From Thalassospira sp. (lineage in GTDB: Bacteria > Pseudomonadota > Alphaproteobacteria > Rhodospirillales > Thalassospiraceae), in assembly GCF_030690045.1 (NCBI RefSeq), contig NZ_JAUYHK010000014.1, forward strand, positions 1 to 64,000: a stretch of DNA of 64,000 nucleotides, read 5' to 3'. Positions 1 through 8,702 of the stretch are shown here, piece by piece. The position numbers and the translations under genes are program-made. Positions within the stretch are counted from its first letter, which is position 1. The number at the start of each line of letters is the position of its first letter. The notes beneath the pieces were generated by a model. That model had not been told where the DNA came from. It ran no database searches and worked only from the letters and a program-made list of their open reading frames with translations.

Positions 1-310
1 TTGACGAAACAAAAAACTGCTTCGAGCATTCCTTGCGCAAGATACCGGGCAAAAGCGATCTGGCCGGGGCGTTGCGTTATGCCCTGACCCGGTGGGACGT
101 ATGCTTATGACGGCAGATGCGAGATCAGCAACAATGCCGCAGAACGCGCCATCCGGCCTTTGGCCATCGGCCATTTACAGTCTCATCAAGACAGCAAAGA
201 TGCAGGGCCTTGATCCGCGCAAATACCTCAGCGCCGTCCTTGAGCGCATTGCAGATCATCCGATCAACAAGATCGACGACCTGCTTCCTTGGAACTATAG
301 ACCTCCAGGA
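1..310 (+). pseudogene. IS66-family transposase, decayed C-terminal remnant
   Basis: Three pieces of an IS66 transposase C-terminus lie in three different frames. One (about 3-107) reads AGALRYALTRWD, the next (109-171) reads ISNNAAERAIRPLAIG, the third (173 to about 297) reads IYSLIKTAKMQGLDPRKYL and ends with the family's ADHPIN..DDLLPWN. Roughly 18 codons that normally join the last two pieces are missing, and the first junction is a one-base shift. The rest of the element would lie left of the window. It cannot encode a working transposase. The family call rests on recognising the ISNNAAER and DLLPWN motifs. Confidence 0.85.
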
Positions 311-387
311 CTGATCCACTCTCCGAAAGGATATCGCAGGCCCTGTCAAGGTAGCCGTGACACGACGCTTACAACTTATCTGGCAAT

Positions 388-456
388 CGAAAATGTTAAG
401 TAATTGATTTCGCAGAAAGCCGAATGCCGCCTTTTGTGGCACGTGACAGTTGTCAC
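388..456. repeat. Non-coding repeat copy A (related copy at 30575-30640)
   Basis: This stretch contains AAGTAATTGATTT followed about 20 bases later by CCTTTTGTGGC. The same two blocks in the same order and nearly the same spacing recur at 30575-30640, with scattered differences between. The right end holds a tight inverted repeat, GTGACA at 443-448 and TGTCAC at 451-456. Both copies sit next to transposase remnants, so this may be a piece of a decayed mobile element. The gap 311-500 holds nothing else I recognise. Confidence 0.5.
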
Positions 457-500
457 TGTCCAATAACCTGTGGATGATTGTCCGAATAAGGCGGCTGCGA

Positions 501-1553
501 TCAAGCGTTCTCTTTGGATTTCTCCACAGAATCGCGTTCGACCATCAGGCATTCGACCTTGATCTGGTTTGGTGTTGCCAAAAGACCACCAATGCTGTCT
601 ATCAGCAGTTCGGCAGCAATTTCTCCCATTTCGTAGTGCGGAAGAATAAGCGTCGTAAGAGCAGGGTGGGTGTGCTGCGCAATTTCGCGGTCGTCAAAGC
701 CGATCACAGCCACATCATCGGGAATGCTTAATCCAAGTTCGCGCAAGGCGTCATAACACCCCAGTGCCATCAGGTCATTGGCGCAGAAAATCGCATCAGG
801 TGGATTATCGAGTGCCATGAGTTCATGAGTCATCGAATAACCGGTTGACGGTTCCCAGTTGCCCGGACAGACGAGCGTCGGATCAAACGGTATGTCATTG
901 CTGGAAAGCGCCTGACGGTATCCTTTGAGGCGGTCACGCGACGCATCGACGCCTTTTTGGCCATTAATAATGGCAATGCGTTTGCGACCGGCTTGTATCA
1001 AGCGTTCTGTCGCTGCCCGTCCTCCCAAAAGGTCACCAGGCAAAACTGACGGAAGGGTGCGGGTGCTATCGTAACAATTGACAAGAACTGTTGGTTTCTT
1101 TGACAGGGCCGATGGCAATTCCACCAGTCGTGTAAGAATTGTACCGTAGATAATGCCAATGACGTTCGAGTCTGCCAGTTGATTGACGATGTTTGCTTCG
1201 ATGTTCGCATTACCATGGCTGACAGCCATGCAAGCATTGATTCCGTATTCCAAGGCCTTGTTATGCGCCCCGTCGAAGGCCAGAGCCATCCAGGGGTCGG
1301 TGCTGATTTCATCTGCAATGAAGATAATGACTGATCGTGATTTGTTGCTTGGCGCCACCTGGTTTTCACGCCGAACAAGCTGGTAGCCAAGTTTGTTGGC
1401 GGAATCGATCACGCGCTGTCGTGTGGATTCTGTCAATTTGGCGGGGCTGCCGTTCAGGACCAGCGACACGGTTGCTTGCGATACGCCAGCCATTGAGGCG
1501 ACATCCATCATCGTCGGGCGATTTTTGCCACCGTAATGTTTCTTTTGCGACAT
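501..1553 (-). CDS. LacI-family transcriptional regulator
   Basis: A 350-residue repressor of the LacI/GalR family. Residues 15-40 form the DNA-binding helix-turn-helix plus hinge helix (MDVASMAGVSQATVSLVLNG), and residues from about 70 form the two-lobed periplasmic-binding-protein-like effector domain, with the usual FCANDLMALG and DDVAVIGFDDREIA stretches. The length is normal. It is divergent from an epimerase/sugar-transport locus that starts 300 bases away, so it most likely represses that locus and responds to its sugar or a catabolic intermediate. The AT-rich palindrome at 1811-1832 and its relative near 5003-5028 are the best candidate operators. The ligand cannot be read from sequence. 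Confidence 0.93.
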   Translation of the reverse strand: MSQKKHYGGKNRPTMMDVASMAGVSQATVSLVLNGSPAKLTESTRQRVIDSANKLGYQLVRRENQVAPSNKSRSVIIFIADEISTDPWMALAFDGAHNKALEYGINACMAVSHGNANIEANIVNQLADSNVIGIIYGTILTRLVELPSALSKKPTVLVNCYDSTRTLPSVLPGDLLGGRAATERLIQAGRKRIAIINGQKGVDASRDRLKGYRQALSSNDIPFDPTLVCPGNWEPSTGYSMTHELMALDNPPDAIFCANDLMALGCYDALRELGLSIPDDVAVIGFDDREIAQHTHPALTTLILPHYEMGEIAAELLIDSIGGLLATPNQIKVECLMVERDSVEKSKENA

Positions 1554-1803
1554 AGAACTCGTTTTGCCTCTGGTCTTTTAGCCAAGCGATATCTTGCAGT
1601 GATTGCGTCAGATGGTGCGAAAACGACTGGTAGGTGGCGTTTTGGCCCTGAGAATTGAATGGTTTGGCGAATGCTTAATCCACCAAGCCGACATTGGTAA
1701 TACCTTTTCAACTTGATCAAGACAACCCGTCTGGTGCGCCTGCCATATAATTAGTAATCACCCTTATGGTTGAATTTATATCAACATTCCTCCTCAAGGT
1801 CAC
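1554..1803. other. Intergenic region between divergent lacI-type gene and sugar locus
   Basis: About 250 bases with no credible reading frame. It must contain the promoter of the minus-strand LacI gene. The only clear signal is at its right edge, where the plus-strand promoter and palindrome begin. Confidence 0.6.
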
Positions 1804-1832
1804 TTGACTCAATAATATTAATTAATATTATT
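1804..1832 (+). promoter_or_regulatory. Promoter with overlapping perfect palindromic operator
   Basis: TTGACT at 1804-1809 and TATTAT at 1826-1831, 16 bases apart, form a good sigma-70 type promoter. A perfect 22-base palindrome (1811-1832, built on AATAATATTAA and its complement) fills the spacer and the -10 box, the classic place for a repressor operator. A strong ribosome site AGGGAGG follows at 1841-1847 before the ATG at 1855. Binding by the adjacent LacI protein is inference. Confidence 0.65.
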
Positions 1833-1854
1833 AATTCAATAGGGAGGATAATTA

Positions 1855-2835
1855 ATGAAAATTTTGATCACGGGTGCAACCGGAAAGGTCGGCAAGGCAT
1901 TTTTGGCGGCATTTCTTGATAACCAGCAATATGCATCGACCAAGGTCGTGGCGCTGTGCCACAACCGGAAGATTGAGGTGGGCGAAAGGGTGGAGATCAT
2001 TACTGGTTCTCTGTCTGACCCGGAAGCAGTCGCGTATGCGATGGATGGCGTCACCCACGTCCTTCATATGGCGGCAGTGAAAGAAAGCCCTGATCTGGTC
2101 ATTGATGTTGCGATCAAGGGGATGTTCTTGCTTCTTGAGGCGGCGCGTCAGTCGCCGACCCTGAAGCAGTTCATTCTGATTGGCGGCGATTGCTCTGTTG
2201 GGCATATTTTCAAGGAATACCCGGCGCCCATCACAGAAACCTCCCCAAGGCAGGCTTATAGCGGCTGCTATGCGCTGACCAAGGTGCTCGAAGAGGTGAT
2301 GATAGAGCAATATCAGATCCAGTATGGCCTGAATGGCACCGTTTTGCGCGCACCCTGGATCATGGAAAAAGATGATTTCAAATATGCCCTTTCGTTTGGG
2401 GTTGACCAGTTTGGTGGTCCGATCTGGAGCGACTTGATGAGCGCAGAGAAGTCTTTGCGCCTTGCAGAGGGCAATTTTGTGCCGTTAATGCGCGACAGAA
2501 CAGGTGCGTCTCTTAAACGCAACTTTGTTCATGTCGACGATCTTGTCGCTGCATTGATGGCCGCACTTGATCATCCTACCGCGATGCAGGAGCTTTTCAA
2601 TATCTCTATGGGCGAGCCGGTCGATTACGCGCAGGTGGCAGAATACCTGGTGCGAACGCGCGGCATGGAATCGGTGGAAATACCCACACCGTTTCACAGT
2701 AACTGGCTGGACAACACCAAGGCGCGGCACGCATTTGGTTGGCGGCCGCAAGTAGATTTCGAGGGGATGATCGAGCGGGCCTGGGCATATGAGAGAAGCC
2801 CGAGCGATCCTCGGAAAATCTGGTATCCGGGGTAA
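1855..2835 (+). CDS. NAD-dependent epimerase/dehydratase (extended SDR)
   Basis: A 326-residue extended short-chain dehydrogenase. The N-terminal Rossmann motif GATGKVG (residues 7-13) binds NAD(P); the catalytic Tyr139/Lys143 pair is in YALTK, with Ser114 in GGDCSVG as the likely third residue. Such proteins oxidise, epimerise or dehydrate sugars and sugar acids in the cytoplasm. The start is fixed by AGGGAGG six to ten bases upstream. It is the first gene of a sugar uptake locus and is followed 36 bases later by a sugar-binding protein, so it probably acts on the imported sugar or a derivative. The exact reaction is not predictable. Confidence 0.88.
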   Translation: MKILITGATGKVGKAFLAAFLDNQQYASTKVVALCHNRKIEVGERVEIITGSLSDPEAVAYAMDGVTHVLHMAAVKESPDLVIDVAIKGMFLLLEAARQSPTLKQFILIGGDCSVGHIFKEYPAPITETSPRQAYSGCYALTKVLEEVMIEQYQIQYGLNGTVLRAPWIMEKDDFKYALSFGVDQFGGPIWSDLMSAEKSLRLAEGNFVPLMRDRTGASLKRNFVHVDDLVAALMAALDHPTAMQELFNISMGEPVDYAQVAEYLVRTRGMESVEIPTPFHSNWLDNTKARHAFGWRPQVDFEGMIERAWAYERSPSDPRKIWYPG

Positions 2836-2871
2836 TCAATTCCGGGCCAGACCAACTAGGGAGAGCGAAAC

Positions 2872-3867
2872 GTGAAACATAAAATGTTACTAACCCTTAC
2901 ATCTGCGCTGATTTTTGCGACAGGTGTTGGCGCTGCAAATGCCGATGGGAAAAAGACATTGGCCATTGTGGTAAAAGGCTTGGACAACCCATTCTTCGAG
3001 CAAATTAATATGGGGTGTCAGAAGTGGATGTCCGAGAACCAAGATTCGGAGTACGAGTGCCTTTACACAGGACCCGCATCGAGTACTGACGAGGCCGGTG
3101 AAGTTCAGATCGTTGATGATCTGCTGACACGTGGCGTTGCGGCGATCGCAATCTCACCATCAAATGCGCCGGCAATGGCAAATCGCATTCGTCAGATCAG
3201 TCCGGACGTGCCGGTTATGACGATTGACGCTGACTTCCTTGAAAAAGATCGTGATTTGCGCACGACATATCTTGGGACGGACAACTATCTCATGGGCGTC
3301 AAGATGGCCGAAGAAGCCATGGCGCTAAAGCCGGACGGCGGAACTGTATGCTTGCAGCTGGGAAATGTGGCAGCAGACAACATTAATGCGCGTGCTACTG
3401 GTTTCCGGGACACTATTGCCGGAGCAAAAGGCATTGAGCGCCTTGATAGCACCGATGGATGGACGGAAATCGACGGCTGCCCGGTGTTTACGAATGACCA
3501 AGTCGATCTAGCCAATCAGCAGATGGCCGATACCTTTACGGCAAATCCAGATCTTGATGCCTTTATTCTGATTGGCGGTTGGGCGCAGTTCGCACCGCAA
3601 GCCTATGCGCAGGTTACCGATCAGGTCATGGATCGGTTGAAATCCAAAGAGCTGATCCTGATTGCGGGCGACACGCTGCCCCCGCAGACGCAGGCATTCC
3701 GCGACGGGCGCAGTCATGCCCAGGTCGGTCAACGTCCGTTTGAAATGGGGTATCGCGCGCCTGACGTGATGATCGACTTGATCAATGGCAAAAAAGTGGA
3801 TGATCCGCTCTTTACGGGGCTTGATGTTTGCAATCAATCGGATCCGGGTTTCTGCGCGGACAACTAA
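2872..3867 (+). CDS. Sugar ABC transporter substrate-binding protein (RbsB-like), first copy
   Basis: A 331-residue periplasmic binding protein of the RbsB/type-I fold. Residues 1-24 form a Sec signal peptide ending at NADA/ANA, and the mature part opens with KTLAIVVKGLDNPFFEQI, the typical first strand and sugar-contact loop. It delivers a sugar to an ABC permease. No permease or ATPase follows directly; its partners may be the single-domain ATPase and permease at 8703-10464, leaving the second binding protein to the fused ATPase system. The gene is followed by a hairpin with a T run at 3890-3923 that may limit transcription or protect the upstream mRNA. Confidence 0.9.
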   Translation: MKHKMLLTLTSALIFATGVGAANADGKKTLAIVVKGLDNPFFEQINMGCQKWMSENQDSEYECLYTGPASSTDEAGEVQIVDDLLTRGVAAIAISPSNAPAMANRIRQISPDVPVMTIDADFLEKDRDLRTTYLGTDNYLMGVKMAEEAMALKPDGGTVCLQLGNVAADNINARATGFRDTIAGAKGIERLDSTDGWTEIDGCPVFTNDQVDLANQQMADTFTANPDLDAFILIGGWAQFAPQAYAQVTDQVMDRLKSKELILIAGDTLPPQTQAFRDGRSHAQVGQRPFEMGYRAPDVMIDLINGKKVDDPLFTGLDVCNQSDPGFCADN

Positions 3868-3889
3868 TACTAAACCGTGATGGACTGGG

Positions 3890-3923
3890 CCGGGTCTGGT
3901 GAGCAGATCCGGCTCGATTTTTA
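3890..3923 (+). terminator. Hairpin with T run after first sugar-binding protein gene
   Basis: CCGGGTCTG (3890-3898) pairs with CAGATCCGG (3904-3912) across a five-base loop, with one G-T wobble, and is followed by CTCGATTTTTA. It looks like a rho-independent terminator or attenuator between the binding-protein gene and the oxidoreductase gene. Confidence 0.6.
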
Positions 3924-3950
3924 CCGGACTCACACAGGGCGGACGACGAC

Positions 3951-4955
3951 GTGACAAGTGCAAAAATCAACTGGGGCATTCTTTCAACGGCCAAAATCGG
4001 GGTGGAAAAAGTTATTCCAGCAATCAAGAAATCTCCCTCATCGAATGTGTTGGGAATTGCATCGCGCAATGCCGGGCGGTCGGCGAAGGTAGCCAATGAC
4101 CTTGGAATTCAAAAGTCTTACGCGTCTTACGAGGCGTTGATTGCCGATCCGGAAATCGATGCGATTTACAACCCATTGCCAAACAACATGCATGTCGACT
4201 GGACCCTTGCCGCGGCGCAGGCAGGCAAGCATGTGCTGTGCGAAAAGCCCGTCGGGTTAAGTGCGCGCGATGCAGAGCGATTACGCGGGTGTCCGAAAAA
4301 TGTATTGGTCGCTGAGGCCTTTATGGTGCGCTACCACCCGCAATGGATCCGCGTCCGGGAGATGGTCAGAAGCGGCGAACTTGGTGAAGTGAGGGCGATC
4401 CAGGCGGCATTCAGTTACTTTAACAATGACGGGCAGGATATTCGCAACAAGCCTGAGACCGGCGGCGGTGCAGTCATGGATATCGGTTGCTACCCCATCA
4501 CAGCGGGTCGTTTTTTGTTTGAGAACGAGCCCTTGCGTGTAATGGCGCTGATTGATCGTGATCCCACGTTCAAGACTGACCGCATGGCAAGTGTTGTCGC
4601 GGATTTCGGGGGCGGTCGGCAATTGTCATTCATGGTTTCCACGCAGTTGTGCCCGTATCAGACCTTGAGCGTGATTGGCACGAAGGCGCGCGTTGAAATT
4701 ATGATCCCGTACAACGCACCTGCAGATGAAGAAACTGCCCTGATTGTTGACACGGGCGAGAGCCTGGATGGCAGTTTGGCGGACTGCGAGGTCCTGCCTG
4801 CGTGTGATCAATACACCGAACAGACAGAAATGTTCGCCCGGGCCATTTTAACAGGAGCAACTTTGCCCTACGGCATTGAGGATTCGATTGCCTCCATGCG
4901 CGTTCTTGACGGGGTTTTTGCGAGTGAAGAGCAAAAAACATGGATTAATCTGTGA
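3951..4955 (+). CDS. Gfo/Idh/MocA-family oxidoreductase
   Basis: A 334-residue NAD(P)-dependent sugar or polyol dehydrogenase. The N-terminal Rossmann fold begins INWGILSTAKIG, the variant seen in the dihydrodiol-dehydrogenase-like branch. The family's catalytic EKP motif is at residues 98-100 (HVLCEKPVG), and the second signature reads GGGAVMDIGCYP, where Asp and Tyr/Pro line the active site. Translation starts at GTG (3951) with only a weak ribosome site. In sugar loci these enzymes oxidise or reduce a ring or open-chain carbon; with the SDR at 1855 this suggests a two-enzyme conversion of the imported sugar. Substrate unknown. Confidence 0.9.
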   Translation: MTSAKINWGILSTAKIGVEKVIPAIKKSPSSNVLGIASRNAGRSAKVANDLGIQKSYASYEALIADPEIDAIYNPLPNNMHVDWTLAAAQAGKHVLCEKPVGLSARDAERLRGCPKNVLVAEAFMVRYHPQWIRVREMVRSGELGEVRAIQAAFSYFNNDGQDIRNKPETGGGAVMDIGCYPITAGRFLFENEPLRVMALIDRDPTFKTDRMASVVADFGGGRQLSFMVSTQLCPYQTLSVIGTKARVEIMIPYNAPADEETALIVDTGESLDGSLADCEVLPACDQYTEQTEMFARAILTGATLPYGIEDSIASMRVLDGVFASEEQKTWINL

Positions 4956-4994
4956 TTAAAACCATCGACTTACGCAACCGTGGGTGAAAAACGC

Positions 4995-5028
4995 TTGATC
5001 CAAAATTATTAATGATATTATTAATTAA
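4995..5028 (+). promoter_or_regulatory. Second promoter/operator block of the sugar locus
   Basis: TTGATC at 4995-5000 and TATTAT at 5016-5021 are 15 bases apart. Between and after them lies an AT-rich stretch that matches the block at 1804-1838 almost base for base from the -35 box to TATTATTAATT, with one base fewer. The palindrome is less perfect here. The likeness suggests that the same LacI protein controls both promoters. Confidence 0.55.
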
Positions 5029-5089
5029 GAGCCGCACAGATAATTCATAAATACAGTTGTGCGGATCGTTAATCGGGAGGATTAAACGC

Positions 5090-6037
5090 ATGAAACTTGC
5101 AACAACATTCGCAACCCTTGGTCTGTCGATGGTTCTGGCTGGCGGGGCGCTTGCACAAGAAAAGCAACAGCTTGCATTCGTCGTGAATGCAGCCTCGGAC
5201 TTTTGGAAACTTGCAGAAGCAGGGGTCGAGGCAGCACAGGCAGAACTACCCAAATATGAGCTGCAATTCCGGTATCCTGCACAGGGGACTGCAGCATTGC
5301 AGAATGCGCTGATGGATGACTTGGTCGCCGGGGGGACTGACGCGATCATGATTTCTTCGGCAGATCCAAAGAACTCTATTGATGCGTTCAATCGCATCAC
5401 AGCCCAGGTGCCGCTCTTCACCACCGACAGTGATGCCCCGCAAAGCAACCGCATCGCCTATCTTGGATCATCCAACGTTGCCGCAGGAGTCCAAGCCGGT
5501 GAAGTTGCCATGAAAGCATTGCCAAATGGCGGAAAATGCATGGGTTTTGTCGGTTTCCTTGGTGCAGACAACGCAATTGAGCGCATCGCAGGCTTCCGTC
5601 AGGCTGTTGAGGGCAGTGGTATTGAGCTTGTGGATGTGCGTGGCGATGATGTCGACTTTGCGCGCGCACGCTCAAATGTCGATGACGTACTCGCGGCAAA
5701 TCCCGACATTGATTGCATGGTCGGGTTCTATTCCTACAATCCGCCCAAAATTTACGAAGCATTGCAGGCTGCTGGCAAGTTGGGGCAGGTGACCGTCATT
5801 GCCTTTGATGAAGATCCCGTGACTCTTGGCGCGGTCCGTGAGGGCAGTTTTGCCGGTACGGTCGTGCAGGATCCGTATCAGTGGGGGTATCAGGGCATGC
5901 ACCTGATGGCTGATTACCTTGAGGGTGACACTTCCAAGGTGCCCGCAGATGGTTTGATCATCGTGCCGACCCAGGTAATCGACAAATCCAATGTTGATGA
6001 GTTCGAGGCTGTCGTTAAGGAAAGAATAGGCGGGTAA
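5090..6037 (+). CDS. Sugar ABC transporter substrate-binding protein (RbsB-like), second copy
   Basis: A 315-residue periplasmic binding protein. The start at 5090 is preferred over the upstream in-frame ATG at 5057 because CGGGAGG stands at 5074-5080 and the signal peptide begins at this Met: MKLATTFATLGLSMVLAGGALAQ, cleaved after ALA. The mature protein shows the two-lobed RbsB pattern (FVVNAASDFWKLAEAG; MGFVGFLGADNAIERIAGF; VIAFDEDPVTLGAV). It is only distantly like the protein at 2872. It leads directly into a fused ATPase and a permease, so these three form one importer. A strong hairpin follows the stop codon. Confidence 0.9.
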   Translation: MKLATTFATLGLSMVLAGGALAQEKQQLAFVVNAASDFWKLAEAGVEAAQAELPKYELQFRYPAQGTAALQNALMDDLVAGGTDAIMISSADPKNSIDAFNRITAQVPLFTTDSDAPQSNRIAYLGSSNVAAGVQAGEVAMKALPNGGKCMGFVGFLGADNAIERIAGFRQAVEGSGIELVDVRGDDVDFARARSNVDDVLAANPDIDCMVGFYSYNPPKIYEALQAAGKLGQVTVIAFDEDPVTLGAVREGSFAGTVVQDPYQWGYQGMHLMADYLEGDTSKVPADGLIIVPTQVIDKSNVDEFEAVVKERIGG

Positions 6038-6056
6038 TTTTTCTTCCCCCTGCCTA

Positions 6057-6100
6057 GCGAGCGGACGCACAAAATCTGCGAGTGCGCCCGCTCGCACTTT
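6057..6100 (+). terminator. Strong intercistronic hairpin after second sugar-binding protein gene
   Basis: GCGAGCGG (6057-6064) pairs with CCGCTCGC (6088-6095); inside it CGCAC pairs with GTGCG after one mismatch, giving 13 paired bases and an 11-base loop. ACTTTTCT follows. The stem is much stronger than needed for termination alone and probably protects the binding-protein mRNA while reducing read-through. Confidence 0.65.
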
Positions 6101-6137
6101 TCTGATGATGTCGAATGGACATTGGGGAGTCGGGTAT

Positions 6138-7655
6138 ATGAGTGCAGTGCATGGGATTGATCTGAGGCTTGAAGGTGTCACCAAGGTATATCCCGGTGTG
6201 GTTGCCCTTAATGATGTTTCGTTGCAGATCAAGGCTGGTGAAGTTGTTGGACTGCTTGGTGAAAACGGGGCCGGAAAATCGACCCTGATGAAGATTCTAG
6301 GGGGGCTGATTGCCCCGACGTCGGGGAAGATCATTCTCGATGGCCAGCAGTATGACGCGTTTGACGTCAAGCAATCTCAGCAAGCGGGTATCGCGTTTGT
6401 ACATCAGGAACTGAATGTTTTTGATAACATGGATGTTTCTGCAAACATCTTTCTCGGCCGTGAGATGGTTCGTGGTCCGCTGAGACTGATTGATCGCAAC
6501 GCTATGAATAAAATGGCGCAGCCGCTTATTGAACGTGTTGGCGCACCATTCAAGCCAGAAACGTCGGTTTCCACATTGTCATTGGCAGAACGTCAATTGC
6601 TGGAAATCGCCAAGGCTTTGTCGATGAATGCGCGGTTGGTCATTATGGATGAGCCGACATCAAGCCTCACGATTTCTGAAACCAACATGTTGCTAAAGGT
6701 TATTTCCGACCTCAAGGCGCAAGGAATTGCGGTTGTCTATATTTCGCATCGCCTGAGTGAGGTAGAGGAATGTGTCGACCGGGCTGTTGTGCTGCGTGAT
6801 GGTCAAAATGTCGGAGTGCTCGACCGTGAAGCGGTTACGCATGATGCGATGATCCGCATGATGATCGGACGAGACCTCAAGGCACTTTACACGCCGCCTT
6901 CAGTGCATGCGACCAAACCCGTCCTTTCTGTCAAAAATTTTTCGATCAAAAGGAAGCCGGACCGTGTTGCCAGCTTCGACTTGATGGCCGGAGAAATCCT
7001 TGGCGTCGCAGGATTGATCGGGGCAGGGCGTACAGACTTGGCCGAGGCAATATTTGGTGTTGGCGACAAGCTTGGCGGAGAAATTTTGATTAATGGCATA
7101 AAGACGGAGATTAATAGCCCGGCCGGTGCCATCGCGGCAGGGCTTTATCTTGTGCCCGAAGACCGCAAGCGGGCCGGATTGATCCTGGAATTTCCGATAT
7201 TGGAAAACATTACAATGGCTAACCTGTCGGCTTACGCATCGCATGGGCTTGTTTCCCAAAAGCGTCAGATCGCAGTTGCCGAATCCCAATGCGGCGCATT
7301 GGCGATCAAAGCACATGATGTCCGCCGTTCTGCCAATGAAATGTCTGGTGGGAACCAGCAAAAAGTCGTTTTGGCAAAGTGGCTGTCCATGGATCCGAAA
7401 GTCATCATTTTCGATGAGCCGACCCGGGGGATCGATGTCGGTGCGAAAGCCGAGATTTATGGATTGATGCGATCACTGGCCGATCGTGGAGTAGGGGTGA
7501 TGATGATATCGAGCGATATGGAAGAAGTGATCGGGGTCTCTGACAGGATTGTCGTGATGAAAGACGGGTTGATTACAGGGGAATTGCCGCGCTTTCGGTT
7601 TTCCGAGAGCAATGTACTCAGTCTTGCCGTCGGTAAAGTGTTGGAAGAGGCCTGA
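6138..7655 (+). CDS. Sugar ABC transporter ATP-binding protein, two fused ATPase domains (RbsA/MglA-like)
   Basis: The energising subunit of a sugar importer, about 505 residues, with two ABC domains in tandem. The first has Walker A GENGAGKST (41-49) and Walker B LVIMDEPTSSL, with a weakened signature LSLAERQ. The second has a degenerate Walker A (GLIGAGRTDL), a full signature MSGGNQQKVVLAKWL near residue 400 and Walker B VIIFDEPTRGIDVGAK. This asymmetry is normal in the RbsA/MglA family. ATG at 6138 is preferred over 6105 because GGGGAG precedes it and homology begins there. It is followed three bases later by its permease. Confidence 0.93.
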   Translation: MSAVHGIDLRLEGVTKVYPGVVALNDVSLQIKAGEVVGLLGENGAGKSTLMKILGGLIAPTSGKIILDGQQYDAFDVKQSQQAGIAFVHQELNVFDNMDVSANIFLGREMVRGPLRLIDRNAMNKMAQPLIERVGAPFKPETSVSTLSLAERQLLEIAKALSMNARLVIMDEPTSSLTISETNMLLKVISDLKAQGIAVVYISHRLSEVEECVDRAVVLRDGQNVGVLDREAVTHDAMIRMMIGRDLKALYTPPSVHATKPVLSVKNFSIKRKPDRVASFDLMAGEILGVAGLIGAGRTDLAEAIFGVGDKLGGEILINGIKTEINSPAGAIAAGLYLVPEDRKRAGLILEFPILENITMANLSAYASHGLVSQKRQIAVAESQCGALAIKAHDVRRSANEMSGGNQQKVVLAKWLSMDPKVIIFDEPTRGIDVGAKAEIYGLMRSLADRGVGVMMISSDMEEVIGVSDRIVVMKDGLITGELPRFRFSESNVLSLAVGKVLEEA

Positions 7656-7658
7656 GAA

Positions 7659-8642
7659 ATGCAAAAAAAAGATATTGGTCTTGGTATTCTGATTATCGTG
7701 GTCGGCGCAATTGTATATATGCACAACCCGCTATTTCTATCGCCCATCAACCTTGGCAATACTGCAAACCTGATTGGCCTGTTTGGCCTGTTTGCCATTG
7801 GACAAGGGTTTGTCATCATGACGGGCGGTATTGATCTTTCCGTCGGATCGGTGATCGCGCTGCTTGGCGTGTTGTTTGTCGACATGGTCGGTAAATTCGG
7901 CGTTCCGTGGCCTTTGGCCGTGGCGATCATCATAGGCCTTGGCGTTCTGATCGGGCTGGCACACGGGATCCTGATTACAAGATTTAGGCTACAGCCATTT
8001 GTCGTTACCTTGTGCGGGCTTTTGATTTATCGCGGCATCGCACGTGGATACACAGCGGAATCCACCGCAGGATTTCCTTTTGGCTCCAGCTATCCGCAGC
8101 TCGAATGGCTTACAATTGGGCGGAGTTTCGGCGTTCCGCACTCGTTCCTTGCGATGCTCATTGTGGCGGCTGTGATGTGGGTTGTTTTGCATCACACTGT
8201 TTTTGGCCGTCACCTCTGCGCGGTCGGCAAGAACGAGGAAGCCGCGCGCTTTTCGGGGATAAATACACGGTTCGTCACGGTTATGGCATACGTTATCTGT
8301 GCCGTGCTCGCATCCATAGCGGCCATATATTTCGCAATGTTCACCAAGTCAGTCCAGCCGTCTTCGCACGGTAACTTTTATGAACTGTACGCTATTGCGG
8401 CTGCTGTGTTGGGCGGATGTTCTTTGCGTGGGGGCGAAGGTTCGGTCATCGGGATTGTTCTTGGTGCCGTGTTGCTGCAAGAACTGCAAAACCTGGTGAA
8501 CTTGTTGGGAATCCCATCTTCACTAAATTTCGCGGTAATGGGGGCTGTGATCTTGCTTGGTGTGTTGGCTGATCAACAATTCGCGGCTTATCGCACCAGA
8601 AAAAGTACCGAGAGAGCGCTGGGCTTGCTGCAAAAGCCATAA
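7659..8642 (+). CDS. Sugar ABC transporter permease (RbsC-like), first copy
   Basis: An inner-membrane permease of 327 residues with about eight to ten hydrophobic segments and the family signature TGGIDLSVGSVIAL near residue 50, plus AVGKNEEAARFSGI, the EAA-like ATPase contact loop, near residue 190. It begins three bases after the fused ATPase stop, so the two are translationally linked. With the binding protein at 5090 and the ATPase at 6138 it forms one complete RbsABC-type importer, working as a homodimer in the membrane. Confidence 0.92.
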   Translation: MQKKDIGLGILIIVVGAIVYMHNPLFLSPINLGNTANLIGLFGLFAIGQGFVIMTGGIDLSVGSVIALLGVLFVDMVGKFGVPWPLAVAIIIGLGVLIGLAHGILITRFRLQPFVVTLCGLLIYRGIARGYTAESTAGFPFGSSYPQLEWLTIGRSFGVPHSFLAMLIVAAVMWVVLHHTVFGRHLCAVGKNEEAARFSGINTRFVTVMAYVICAVLASIAAIYFAMFTKSVQPSSHGNFYELYAIAAAVLGGCSLRGGEGSVIGIVLGAVLLQELQNLVNLLGIPSSLNFAVMGAVILLGVLADQQFAAYRTRKSTERALGLLQKP

Positions 8643-8702
8643 ATCACAAAAGAAAATCGTCTGCTAATTGCCACGTTGAGGTGCCAGCAGAGGAGGGGCT
8701 TC

